From contig JBKDKA010000166.1 in NCBI GenBank assembly GCA_046345315.1, positions 24,379 through 88,378 of the forward strand: 64,000 nucleotides of DNA. Reading direction: 5' to 3'. Below are positions 8,762 through 17,580 of this stretch, piece after piece. The position numbers were made by a program, and so were the translations under genes. Position 1 is the first letter of the stretch; the number at the start of each line of letters is the position of its first letter. The DNA comes from F1-80-MAGs062 sp046345315. Its GTDB lineage: Bacteria; Planctomycetota; Planctomycetia; Planctomycetales; Planctomycetaceae. A model generated the notes under the pieces. It was not told the origin of the DNA. It did no database searches and was given only the letters and a program-made list of their open reading frames with translations.

Positions 8762-9099
8762 GAACCTTCGCTCAACGGATGAAGTAGAACAATCGGATGA
8801 AGCCGGGTCGAAATTCTCGCCCCCTGACATTCATCCCGGACAGGCACTTTCGTACGCCGACAAACTCGGTGATCCCGAACAGACATTGTGAATGTTCGAA
8901 ACAACAATGACCACGTCAAGAACCCGCATTCAGGTTCAGAATTCGGCTCCGATCACGTCTTTTTCATGGTCGCGGCGTCCGGTGCCGGGGGAAAGATTAT
9001 AACAGCCCGAACACCTGAATTCTGCGCGATTCGGGCAAATTACGCGATGTTCACCGACTGAAGCTCGGTATTCCGCATATCCGAATTCGCCGGGATACT
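8762..9099. other. Intergenic stretch between fabF and the ketosynthase-like gene, 338 bp
   Basis: No gene, repeat or terminator recognised. The distance leaves room for a separate promoter for the ketosynthase-like gene. Confidence 0.35.
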
Positions 9100-10347
9100 T
9101 CAGCGCCAGGCCTTGAATACAAGACAGGCGTTATGGCCACCGAATCCGAAGCTGTTCTTCATCGCTGTCCGAATTTTCATCTTTCGGGCTTCGTGAGGGA
9201 CATAATCGAGATCACAAAGCTCATCGGGATCATCGAGATTGATGGTCGGTGGTGCAGTCTGAGACAACAGTGACATCACGCAAAATGCCGATTCCACACC
9301 GCCGGAAGCGCCAAGCAAATGCCCCAGCTGACTTTTTGTACTCGAGACCGCCAGGCTGTCTGCATGACTCCCGAAAACATGGCGGATCGCAAGTGATTCC
9401 GCACTGTCGCCCAGCGGCGTGCTTGTGCCGTGTGAATTGATATAGTCGATCTCGTCGGGATTCATCCCGCCATCCTTAAGTGCGGCTCGCATTGCATAAG
9501 CCGCGCCTGCACCATTGGGATCAGGAGCTGTCAGGTGCGTGGCGTCTGCAGACATTCCGTATCCGACAACCTCGGCAAGAATTTCGACGCCGCGTCGCTG
9601 AGCGAACTCCAGATCCTCCAGAACCAGAATCCCAGCGCCTTCTGAAAGTACGAAGCCATCCCGATCACGATCGAATGGTCGGCTGGCGGCCGCCGGATTC
9701 TCGTTCCGCGTCGACAGGGCATTCATCCGGGCGAAACCGGCAATCCCCATCGGTGTCAGTGCCGCTTCTGTGCCACCCGTAACCATGACGTCGGCAACAC
9801 CCATCTGAACGAGCCGGAACGCATCACCCACCGCGTTGGTGCCGGAAGCACAGGCCGTGCAGACCGCCGTGTTGGGGCCACGCAGTCCCCAGCGAACAGA
9901 GATGTTTCCGCTGGCGGCATTGATGATCAGCTTCGGAATCATGAAGGCCGAAATACGATCCGGACCGCGATCAAACAGTTTTGAATGCTGCTCTTCAATC
10001 TCATCAAGCCCGCCGATACCGCTGCCGACAAGAACTCCGTAGCGATACGGATCTCCCTGATTGAAATCGATTCCAGCCTGCCGAATTGCCTCATCAGCAG
10101 CAACTAATGCAAACTGGCTGAAGCGATCGATTCGACGGAGATCCTTGCTGTCCATCGAGATCCACTGAAGCGGATCGAAGTGGCGAATCTCACCACCAAA
10201 ACGCACCTTGAAGTCTCGACAGTCGAAGCGTTCAATCGTCGTCACGCCACTCCTGCCGGCGCACACGGAAGCCCAGACGTCATTCAGACCGCATCCCAGC
10301 GGCGTGACGACACCGAGTCCGGTGACAACAACGCGACGGCGCAACAT
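9100..10347 (-). CDS. fabF: 3-oxoacyl-[acyl-carrier-protein] synthase II
   Basis: Condenses malonyl-ACP with acyl-ACP in each elongation round of fatty acid synthesis. All active-site residues are present: Cys166 in CTACASG, His306 in INSHGTSTP, Lys338 and His343 in STKSQLGHLLGASGG, plus the C-terminal NSFGFGGHNA loop. The 415-residue length is normal for FabF/KAS II. ATG 10347 gives MLRRRVVVTGLG, the usual N-terminus; a GTG at 10359 would add four residues. It lies between acpP and the catalytically empty ketosynthase gene in the fatty-acid cluster, with 186 bp to acpP. Confidence 0.93.
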   Translation of the reverse strand: MLRRRVVVTGLGVVTPLGCGLNDVWASVCAGRSGVTTIERFDCRDFKVRFGGEIRHFDPLQWISMDSKDLRRIDRFSQFALVAADEAIRQAGIDFNQGDPYRYGVLVGSGIGGLDEIEEQHSKLFDRGPDRISAFMIPKLIINAASGNISVRWGLRGPNTAVCTACASGTNAVGDAFRLVQMGVADVMVTGGTEAALTPMGIAGFARMNALSTRNENPAAASRPFDRDRDGFVLSEGAGILVLEDLEFAQRRGVEILAEVVGYGMSADATHLTAPDPNGAGAAYAMRAALKDGGMNPDEIDYINSHGTSTPLGDSAESLAIRHVFGSHADSLAVSSTKSQLGHLLGASGGVESAFCVMSLLSQTAPPTINLDDPDELCDLDYVPHEARKMKIRTAMKNSFGFGGHNACLVFKAWR

Positions 10348-10533
10348 CAGGCGTCTCACGGCATGAAAGAAAAATCGCAGGTGCCTTTGATCAGCAGTCT
10401 GCGATTTGAAGTGCGATCAGCAGTCAGGATCAGACTTGTTCCGCCCGTCGTTCATCAGGCAGCACAGCGACGCCGGAAATCCGACAATCCGAACTCTGCT
10501 GACACGCGACAGATCGAATCAGTCACAGAAGAT

Positions 10534-10764
10534 TCAGGACTTACCTTCGATGTAAGTGATCGCGTTTCCGACCGTCTTGATCTTATCGTAGTCTTCGTCC
10601 GGAATCTTCACGTCGAACTCGTCTTCGAGCGCCATCACCAGTTCGACGATATCCAGCGAATCAGCCTTCAGGTCATCCACGAATGAACTGTTGCAAGTAA
10701 TTTCTTCTTTCGGAACATCAAGCTGATCACTGACGATTCCGATCACTTTTTCTTCAATCGACAC
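10534..10764 (-). CDS. acpP: Acyl carrier protein
   Basis: A 76-residue acidic protein that carries growing acyl chains on a 4'-phosphopantetheine. The attachment serine is in LKADSLDIVELVMALEDEF. The start is GTG at 10764, decided by a good Shine-Dalgarno sequence (AAGGAG, about 7 bases upstream) and by the length, which matches AcpP exactly; an upstream in-frame ATG at 10833 would add 23 unrelated residues. It lies between fabD and fabF; fabG, which often sits here, is missing. Confidence 0.94.
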   Translation of the reverse strand: MSIEEKVIGIVSDQLDVPKEEITCNSSFVDDLKADSLDIVELVMALEDEFDVKIPDEDYDKIKTVGNAITYIEGKS

Positions 10765-10997
10765 AGAGGGACTCCTTAATCCGACGAACCCTGAACCAGG
10801 CTGATCCAGCGATCCTGCTGATCCTTCGGGCATGACTTTTAAATAAATCTGGTCACAGAATCATCCGCTGCGGCGAAGCCAAACAGCGAACCACAGGGAA
10901 GATATATCGGGTTTGCGAATTCATGTAAACCCGACGATTCCGGGTGTTCGCAGCAATTTTCAATCTGCGTTCACTGAGAACGCTTCACGACCTTTTC

Positions 10998-11924
10998 TCA
11001 GCCCGCGGAATCCTCAAAAGAATCGTTCACAGAAACACACGGCGATTTTCGGCTCATGCGTTTCAGAAGCCCCTTCAGAACCTTGCCGGGGCCCACTTCA
11101 TAGAAGTCGGTGCAGCCGTTCTCCAGCATAAAATTGACGGAATCCTCCCAGCGAACCGGGTTCAAAACCTGCTGAATCAGGAGCTGACGGATCTCTTCAG
11201 GGTCTGAATGAGGACGTGCATCCACATTTGAGATTACCGGAATCTCCGGAGACCTGATTTCGACGCCCGACAACGCCTCCGCCAATGCCTCATCAGCAGG
11301 CCTCATGATGTCGGAATGAAAGGCCCCCGCAACCGCCAGTGGAATGGCTCGACCACCCGCGGCCTCCGCCAGCTCTGCGGCTCGTTCACAGGCCGCATTC
11401 TCACCGCTGACGACAAGGTTGCCCGGACAGAGATAGTTCGCGATTCTGAGCGATCCGTGAGATGATGCCTCCTGACAGATCTGTTCGACCTGAGGACGCT
11501 CCAGCAGAAGAATGCTGACCATGCCGGACGGCGTGGCATCCGCCGCAGCCTGCATTGCCTGTCCGCGACGCTGAACAACTCGCAGTCCGTCTTCAAACGA
11601 CATCGCGCCCGCAAACACAAGAGCTGTATACTCACCCAGACTCAGACCGGCAGCCATCTCACAGCTGAGCACAATATCGGGCGAGTCAGCTCGAAGTTTC
11701 TCCAGTGCGGCCAGACTGGTGACAAACAGAGCCGGCTGACTGATCACAGTCGAATCCAGCTCCGACGCAGGCCCTTCAAAACACAGTTTCGCCAGATCGA
11801 ATCCCAGAATTTCTCCGGCTCGCCGATAAAGCTCCGCTGCAGCGGGGTACTGCGAGGCAAGCTTTCGCCCCATGCCCACATGCTGAGCTCCCTGACCGGG
11901 AAAAAAGATCGCTGTTTTTGACAT
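10998..11924 (-). CDS. fabD: Malonyl-CoA:ACP transacylase
   Basis: Moves malonyl from CoA to acyl carrier protein, supplying the extender unit for fatty acid elongation. The 308-residue protein opens with FFPGQGAQHVGMG, has the nucleophile serine in AAGLSLGEYTALVFAG, the catalytic histidine in AVAGAFHSDIM and the late QVLNPVRWEDSV and GPGKVLKGLLKR motifs. The residue before the serine is Leu in place of the commoner His (GLSLGE), a variant found in other true FabDs. It follows plsX after a 180-bp gap that contains a hairpin repeat, and precedes acpP by 233 bp. Confidence 0.93.
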   Translation of the reverse strand: MSKTAIFFPGQGAQHVGMGRKLASQYPAAAELYRRAGEILGFDLAKLCFEGPASELDSTVISQPALFVTSLAALEKLRADSPDIVLSCEMAAGLSLGEYTALVFAGAMSFEDGLRVVQRRGQAMQAAADATPSGMVSILLLERPQVEQICQEASSHGSLRIANYLCPGNLVVSGENAACERAAELAEAAGGRAIPLAVAGAFHSDIMRPADEALAEALSGVEIRSPEIPVISNVDARPHSDPEEIRQLLIQQVLNPVRWEDSVNFMLENGCTDFYEVGPGKVLKGLLKRMSRKSPCVSVNDSFEDSAG

Positions 11925-12011
11925 GGCATTGACTCACAAAAATCGGTTTCCGAGCACCAGGAATCCGAGGCTTGAAACACGCAGACGGCACTGTGATTCT
12001 GAGAGGCTCAG

Positions 12012-12087
12012 AAAAAACCGGGACAGCAACCCCTCGAAGTCGTCGTTCTCAATGATTTCAGATTCTCGCCATGAGCCGGTCCCGGTT
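12012..12087. repeat. 76-bp hairpin repeat, AAAACCGGGAC family, copy B
   Basis: AAAACCGGGAC ... GTCCCGGTTTT terminal inverted repeats enclose about 54 bp between fabD and plsX. Same family as 2291-2370 and 61041-61120; the interior differs between copies while the ends are kept. Confidence 0.75.
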
Positions 12088-12104
12088 TTCCAGGGCGTTC
12101 TGAA

Positions 12105-13109
12105 TCAGCTCTGTTCCGATGCAGCCGCAAGATGCTCGACAATCTGAGCGTTGATGTGGTGTTCTTTCATCTGGGTTGCCATCTTCAGGGCATTGCGAAT
12201 CGAGTCACCATCGCTTGATCCATGACAGATGATGCAGACACCTTCGATCCCCAGCAGAGGAGCACCACCGGATTCCTGATAACGAAACTGCTGTGTGAGC
12301 TCCGCCAGAGTTCTTGCTGCCAGGTCGCGTTCCGTTGTCAGTGTTTTCAGTAGAGCTGTTCCCACCGTTCGCAGGAGGAACTCAGCCATGCCTTCGCTGA
12401 CTTTCAGAACGACGTTTCCGACGAACCCTTCGCAGATCAGAACATCAGTTTCACCGTGGTAGAGCCCTCGGCCTTCGACATTTCCGACGTAAACATGACG
12501 AAGCGAAGAATTGCAGAGGAATGAGTGCGTCTCCCGATAGAGATCGTTCCCCTTCCCGTCTTCACTGCCAATGTTCATCAGGCCGACACGCGGAGCCGCA
12601 ATTCCGAGCATTTCCCGCGCGTAGATGGACCCCATGAGCCCGTACTGATAAAGCTGTTCCGGTCTTGCTGCCGGATTCGCACCGACATCCATGAGCACGC
12701 AGGGGCCACGAAGAGTCGGCAGCGTGACTGCAATCCCGGGACGCTTGACACCCTTCAGAAACAAACGAGTTCGAAGACCGGCAGCGACAACGGCACCGGT
12801 GTTCCCGGCACTCACGACAGCGTCTGCTTCGCCGCCAGCCATGAGCTGCCAGCAACGCGCGATCGAGCAGTTCGGTTTCTCTCGCAGAGCCACCGTCGGC
12901 TTCTCATCCATGCCGACAAAGCCTTCCGATTCCACGATCTGAACAGAACGCGGAACTCCACCAGCCACATCGATCTCCTGTTCGAGAGCCTCACGGTCTC
13001 CGACGAGCAGAATTTCAAGGTCTGGAATTTGCGCAACGGCTTCTTTAGCGCCAATAATATTTGGCGCAGGGGCGAAATCGCCGCCCATCGCGTCCAGTGC
13101 GATTCGCAT
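12105..13109 (-). CDS. plsX: Phosphate acyltransferase
   Basis: Makes acyl-phosphate from acyl-ACP and phosphate, the first step of phospholipid synthesis with PlsY. The 334-residue protein has the PlsX opening MRIALDAMGGDFAPAPNIIGA and the conserved ALREKPNCSI, DAVVSAGNTGAVVAAGLRTR, DVGANPAARPEQL, NIGSEDGKGNDL and ICEGFVGNVVLKVSEGMAEF blocks. Its start is 5 bp from the end of rpmF, the standard rpmF-plsX pair. Unusually, no fabH follows it. Confidence 0.95.
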   Translation of the reverse strand: MRIALDAMGGDFAPAPNIIGAKEAVAQIPDLEILLVGDREALEQEIDVAGGVPRSVQIVESEGFVGMDEKPTVALREKPNCSIARCWQLMAGGEADAVVSAGNTGAVVAAGLRTRLFLKGVKRPGIAVTLPTLRGPCVLMDVGANPAARPEQLYQYGLMGSIYAREMLGIAAPRVGLMNIGSEDGKGNDLYRETHSFLCNSSLRHVYVGNVEGRGLYHGETDVLICEGFVGNVVLKVSEGMAEFLLRTVGTALLKTLTTERDLAARTLAELTQQFRYQESGGAPLLGIEGVCIICHGSSDGDSIRNALKMATQMKEHHINAQIVEHLAAASEQS

Positions 13110-13114
13110 CGGAC

Positions 13115-13294
13115 TTATTCCTCAGGAGCGACCAGAACGCGTCCTTGGTAATAGCCACAATTCGGGCAGACGACGTGAGTCGGTGCTGACGTGCCGCACT
13201 GCGGGCACTTTGCCAGCTGCCGTGGCTTCACGGCATTATGACTGTTACGCTTTCGCGAACGAGATTTTGACTGCCTGCGCTTGGGAACGGCCAT
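13115..13294 (-). CDS. rpmF: 50S ribosomal protein L32
   Basis: A 59-residue basic protein (MAVPKRRQSKSRSRKRNSHN at the N-terminus) of the large ribosomal subunit. It is of the zinc-ribbon type: two CxxC pairs, CPQC at residues 30-33 and CPNC at 43-46. It heads the plsX-fabD-acpP-fabF run and is only 5 bp from plsX, coupling ribosome and membrane lipid synthesis as in many bacteria. The yceD (DUF177) gene that often precedes rpmF is not present upstream. Confidence 0.95.
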   Translation of the reverse strand: MAVPKRRQSKSRSRKRNSHNAVKPRQLAKCPQCGTSAPTHVVCPNCGYYQGRVLVAPEE

Positions 13295-13685
13295 GTCTGC
13301 TTCACCCGAACCTGTTCAATCACTTGTGTCCGACACTTCTCACGCCCGTAATCACAAACCACGTCATCACACGGGCTCGCGGTGCTTCGGTCCAGCTCCG
13401 TTAACTTCACGAAACGTAGACACCTGTGCAGCGAAATCAGGCGGGAAGGGCATATCGTGCCAAACTCGCGATTCCCTGTCAAGGAAGACTCGTTTCCTGA
13501 GCGTCGCTTTCCCTCTTCCGCAGTTGTGGGAATCCCTCCAAACAGGCACACTCCGGATTCTCAGCCTGCCGAATTCACCCGCTGATGGCGATCCTGCGGT
13601 AAGATTTATCGGCGGCGGCCACAGTCCCCGAACAGTTCTCTTCATGAGCCCACTCAATTGGATTCTTTGACAGGCTTTCCGCACC
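13295..13685. other. Divergent intergenic region between rpmF and the HerA-like ATPase gene, 391 bp
   Basis: Open frames on both strands (for example 13367-13687 minus) show no family signature and look random. The region must hold the promoters for both divergent units; I could not identify convincing -35/-10 boxes. Confidence 0.4.
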
Positions 13686-16223
13686 ATGACAGATTTCGAA
13701 AAACTTGGCCAATTTTATCTCGGTCGTGTCCACGATCTCACTTCCGACAAAACGGCGCCTGATCAGCCGATCCTGTATGACGCCCGTGATCTGACAACTC
13801 ATGCGGTCTGCGTGGGTATGACCGGCAGCGGAAAGACCGGACTCTGTCTGGCACTCCTTGAAGAGGCTGCGATTGACGGAATTCCCGCGATCTGTATCGA
13901 TCCGAAGGGCGATCTCGGCAACCTGATGCTCACATTCCCGGAACTCCGCTCACAGGATTTCGAACCCTGGGTCGACTCCGATGAAGCAACACGGCAGGGA
14001 CTTTCCAGCGAAGAACTTGCCGAGAAAACAGCAACGCTCTGGCGGAACGGGCTGAAGCAATGGGGGCAGGATGGTGATCGCATCCGAAAAATGCGAGAGA
14101 CCACGGACGTGACCATCTACACGCCGGCCAGCACCGCAGGGCGTCAGCTGACTGTTCTCAAGTCATTTGCGGCCCCCGATGAGCAGACAGAACCCGGATC
14201 GGAAGCGTTCCGCGAGAAGATCCTCGGAACAGTTTCCGGGCTGCTCGCGCTGATGCAGATCGATGACGACCCGGTGAGCAGCCGCGAGCATATCCTGCTG
14301 TCGACGATTCTCGATCATTTCTGGCGAGCTGGCACCGATGTCGACATGGCGATGCTGATTCGTTCCATTCAGTCGCCGCCATTCCGGAAAGTCGGGTTCC
14401 TCGACGTTGATTCGTTCTACCCATCCGGTGATCGTTTCAAGCTGGCAATGTCACTGAACAATCTGCTGGCGTCCCCCAGCTTTGCGGCATGGCTCGAAGG
14501 TGAACCGCTCAGTATTCCAAACCTTCTGTACTCCCCCGAAGGCAAACCACAGATCGCAGTGATTTCAGTGGCTCATCTGTCGGACGCAGAACGTATGTTC
14601 TTCGTGACGATTCTGCTGAATGAGGTCCTGTCGTGGGTGCGCAGTCAGACAGGAACCACCAGCCTTCGTGCAATTCTCTATATGGATGAAGTCTTCGGGT
14701 ATTTTCCGCCGACGGCTAATCCACCGTCAAAACAGCCGATGCTCACGCTGCTGAAGCAGGCTCGAGCGTTCGGGCTCGGCGTTGTTCTCGCCACACAGAA
14801 CCCGGTGGACCTGGATTACAAAGGCCTCTCCAACTGCGGAACCTGGTTCCTTGGTCGACTTCAGACAGAACGTGACAAGAAACGCGTCATCGAAGGTCTC
14901 GAGGGAGTCGCGGCATCCACCGGCGGAAAATTTGATCGCGGCGAGATGGAGCAGACTCTTGCAGGTCTCGGTCGTCGAGTCTTCCTCATGAACAATGTCC
15001 ATGAAGACGGCCCGGTTGTTTTCGAGAGTCGCTGGGCTCTGAGTTTTCTTCGAGGCCCGCTGAGTCGACAGCAGATTCAGACTCTGATGGAATCCCAGAC
15101 CGGAACAGCTCGTTCCGCTGCAGTCGCGTCAGCAGGCCGTTCAATGTCTGCAAAACCTTCCGACACTCGCGGAACCGGTGCCGCGACTCGCTCGACAGCA
15201 GCATCGGTTCGTTCGGCTGCTGCATCCGCTCAGGCAGTTTCCGCCCCATCCGACACAACGGATCACTCTCAGAGCCAGCATCGGCCTGTTCTGCCGCCTC
15301 GAATCGTGGAAGTGTTTTTCCCCGCCTCGCTGTCTGCGGAAAGAATTCTTTACCGCCCGGCAATCCTCGGGCAGGCTCAGGTCCGTTATGTCGACTCGTC
15401 GCTCAACATTGATCAATGGGATGAGGTCAGCCTGTTGAGACTTGCGGTCGACGAGGTTCCCGACAATCTGTGGGAAGACGCAGATGAATGGGACGAAGCG
15501 GAGATTCCGGAACTCCTGACGGAACCTCAGGCCGATGATGCGATCTATCAGGAACTGCCTGTCCGCATCACTGATCCGAAAGCCTACCCTTCCTGGGAAA
15601 AGTCACTGAAGGCATTTCTGACACGTCAGCAGAAACTCGTCCTGTGTGAATGTCCCGGCCTGTCGGAGGCTTCTCATCCAGGGGAGTCAGAAACCGATTT
15701 TCGCATTCGCCTTCGCCAGAAGGCCCGCGAGGTGCGTGACCTTGAAGTGGAGAAACTTCGATCAAAATATGCCACGAAGCTGTCCACTCTGGAAGATCAG
15801 ATCCGCCGCGCGGAACATAAGGTGGAACGCGAAAAATCACAGAGCAGCGAGAAGAGCCTTTCTGCGGCGGTGACCATCGGCAGCAGCATTTTCGGAGCAC
15901 TCTTCGGTCGAAAACTGGTTTCCTCGACCAACATTTCCCGAGCTGGTTCAGCCATTCGATCGGCTACCCGAATGGCCGGCGAATCCGCTCAGGTGCGTCA
16001 GGCCGAAGAAAGCTACGCGGCCGTGATCGAAAAACGCGATGCTCTGAATGCTCAGTTTGAAAAGGATGCTCAGGAAATTCAGTCGGCCTACGATCCCGAA
16101 CAGATCGCGATTCAGCGCGTCGAGATACCTCCCCGAAAAACAGACCTGAGCGTGACTCGAATTGTGCTCGTCTGGCTTCCCTATTCACAGACTCGTACTG
16201 GCGTTCTCGAGCGTGCTTTCTGA
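13686..16223 (+). CDS. HerA/FtsK-like ATP-binding protein with C-terminal coiled coil
   Basis: An 845-residue P-loop ATPase. The Walker A loop is GMTGSGKTGL (residues 44-53), followed by IPAICIDPKGDLGNLML, typical of the HerA/DUF87 and VirB4-like families; Walker B is LRAILYMDEVFGYFPPT, with LATQNPVDLDYKGLSNCGTWFLGRLQTERDK as the arginine-finger region. After an Ala/Ser/Thr-rich linker (about residues 475-535), the last 150 residues form a charged coiled coil interrupted by a Gly-rich stretch (GSSIFGALFGRK). HerA proteins pump DNA at repair or phage-defence complexes. No NurA-like nuclease adjoins, so the partner is unknown. The next gene follows after 61 bp. Confidence 0.85.
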   Translation: MTDFEKLGQFYLGRVHDLTSDKTAPDQPILYDARDLTTHAVCVGMTGSGKTGLCLALLEEAAIDGIPAICIDPKGDLGNLMLTFPELRSQDFEPWVDSDEATRQGLSSEELAEKTATLWRNGLKQWGQDGDRIRKMRETTDVTIYTPASTAGRQLTVLKSFAAPDEQTEPGSEAFREKILGTVSGLLALMQIDDDPVSSREHILLSTILDHFWRAGTDVDMAMLIRSIQSPPFRKVGFLDVDSFYPSGDRFKLAMSLNNLLASPSFAAWLEGEPLSIPNLLYSPEGKPQIAVISVAHLSDAERMFFVTILLNEVLSWVRSQTGTTSLRAILYMDEVFGYFPPTANPPSKQPMLTLLKQARAFGLGVVLATQNPVDLDYKGLSNCGTWFLGRLQTERDKKRVIEGLEGVAASTGGKFDRGEMEQTLAGLGRRVFLMNNVHEDGPVVFESRWALSFLRGPLSRQQIQTLMESQTGTARSAAVASAGRSMSAKPSDTRGTGAATRSTAASVRSAAASAQAVSAPSDTTDHSQSQHRPVLPPRIVEVFFPASLSAERILYRPAILGQAQVRYVDSSLNIDQWDEVSLLRLAVDEVPDNLWEDADEWDEAEIPELLTEPQADDAIYQELPVRITDPKAYPSWEKSLKAFLTRQQKLVLCECPGLSEASHPGESETDFRIRLRQKAREVRDLEVEKLRSKYATKLSTLEDQIRRAEHKVEREKSQSSEKSLSAAVTIGSSIFGALFGRKLVSSTNISRAGSAIRSATRMAGESAQVRQAEESYAAVIEKRDALNAQFEKDAQEIQSAYDPEQIAIQRVEIPPRKTDLSVTRIVLVWLPYSQTRTGVLERAF

Positions 16224-16284
16224 TCCCGAAGTTATCAGAAACATCAGTTCAAACAACATCATCGCAGACGACCGACATCAGTAT

Positions 16285-17283
16285 ATGACTATCGCCGAAA
16301 CAACAACGCCACCGATCATTGTCGTTCTTGATGGTGCGACTCTGAATCCGGGTGACAATCCCTGGACGGAACTGGAGTCGCTGGGCACCGTCCGGATTTA
16401 TGAACGTTCCACCGCCGAGGAGGCCGTTCAGCGGTCTCAGGGTGCGAGTGTCGTCGTCGTCAACAAGTGCCGACTCGCCGCGGATTTCTTTTTGCAGACA
16501 CCTTCGGTTCGCATGGTTGCCGTCAGCGCAACCGGCTGGGATTGTGTCGATGGTCAGGCGGCATCACAGGCAGGCGTCGTCGTCTGCAACGTTCCTGTTT
16601 ACGGTACGGATTCTGTGGCGCAGTTTACTTTTGCTCTGATCCTGGAACTCAGCAGTCACGTCGCCATCCACCAGCAGGCCGTTCAGGACGGGGAATGGAC
16701 ACGTTCCCCGAATTTCAGTTTCTGGAAACGTCCGCTCATGGAACTTGCCGGACACACGCTGGGGCTGATCGGATACGGAAGGATCGGTCAGAAAGTTGCC
16801 GAACTTGGAGGTGCCTTCGGAATGAATGTCATCGCCGCTCGTTCAAAGAACGGTGCAGCACAACCCGAGCATCACGGAGTTCAAATCACTGACCTCGAAA
16901 CCGTACTGCGAACGTCTGACATTCTGAGCCTGCATTGTCCGCTGACGAGCGAAACACGGGGGCTGATCTGCGAACGTACTCTTCGACTGATGAAGCCGAC
17001 AGCCATCCTGATCAATACGTCTCGCGGCGCACTGGTCGCGGAAAACGATCTCACGGAGGCTCTCAATAGCGGACGCCTCGCGGCCGCAGGCCTGGACGTT
17101 GTTTCTCAGGAACCCATCACGGCAGACAATCCTCTGCTGAACGCCCGCAACTGTCTTCTGACGCCGCACATCGCCTGGGCCACACAGGCCGCTCGCCGAC
17201 GTCTGCTTGCAGAAACCGTCAAAAACGTCGCCGCGTTTCTGAACGGCACGCCGACCAATGTGGTCAACCGCCCGCCGGTTTGA
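16285..17283 (+). CDS. D-2-hydroxyacid dehydrogenase, glycerate dehydrogenase type
   Basis: A 332-residue NAD-dependent enzyme that probably interconverts hydroxypyruvate and D-glycerate. The Rossmann fingerprint is LGLIGYGRIGQKVAELGGAF; the catalytic Arg is in INTSRGALVAENDL, the Glu in AAGLDVVSQEP and the His in LTPHIAWATQAARRRL. That last motif, with the C-terminal AFLNGTPTNVVN, is closest to HprA-type glycerate dehydrogenases among relatives I know. ATG 16285 begins just before the domain; an earlier codon at 16162 lies inside the preceding gene. It may be co-transcribed with the ATPase, but no shared role is evident. Confidence 0.88.
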   Translation: MTIAETTTPPIIVVLDGATLNPGDNPWTELESLGTVRIYERSTAEEAVQRSQGASVVVVNKCRLAADFFLQTPSVRMVAVSATGWDCVDGQAASQAGVVVCNVPVYGTDSVAQFTFALILELSSHVAIHQQAVQDGEWTRSPNFSFWKRPLMELAGHTLGLIGYGRIGQKVAELGGAFGMNVIAARSKNGAAQPEHHGVQITDLETVLRTSDILSLHCPLTSETRGLICERTLRLMKPTAILINTSRGALVAENDLTEALNSGRLAAAGLDVVSQEPITADNPLLNARNCLLTPHIAWATQAARRRLLAETVKNVAAFLNGTPTNVVNRPPV

Positions 17284-17326
17284 TGGTACGGTTCTGGACG
17301 TAATCTGAATTGACACGCCACACGTC

Positions 17327-17560
17327 CGTAGGGTGTGACAAGCATCGCGCCGGCACACCAGACTGCAGCAAAAGATGGTGTGCCTGAGCTTCGCTGGTCA
17401 TACCCTACATAACTCGTCACACCATCCTGATAGCACTGCGGCAGACGGTTTCAGGATTTTCTGGCCGTAGGGTGTGACAAGCATCGCGCAGGCACACCAG
17501 ACTGCAGAAAAAGATGGTGTGCCGGCGCTTCGCTGGTCACACCCTACATAATTCGTCACC
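17327..17560. repeat. Two tandem ~95-bp hairpin repeats with TAGGGTGTGAC ends
   Basis: Copies at 17327-17421 and 17466-17560 differ at a handful of positions. Each begins CGTAGGGTGTGACAAGCATC and ends with a near-complement (GGTCACACCCTACAT), so each can fold into a long stem; an inner pair (GGCACACCA ... TGGTGTGCC) lengthens it. Together they fill most of the gap between the dehydrogenase and the convergent pseudouridine synthase (17284-17580). They resemble small non-autonomous mobile elements. Confidence 0.85.
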
Positions 17561-17580
17561 CTCTACATAACTGCAGCTGA

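Noticed and set aside
13367..13687. 106-codon minus-strand frame upstream of rpmF, where yceD is often found
   Set aside because: No resemblance to DUF177/YceD, overlaps the start of the ATPase gene, and composition is random.
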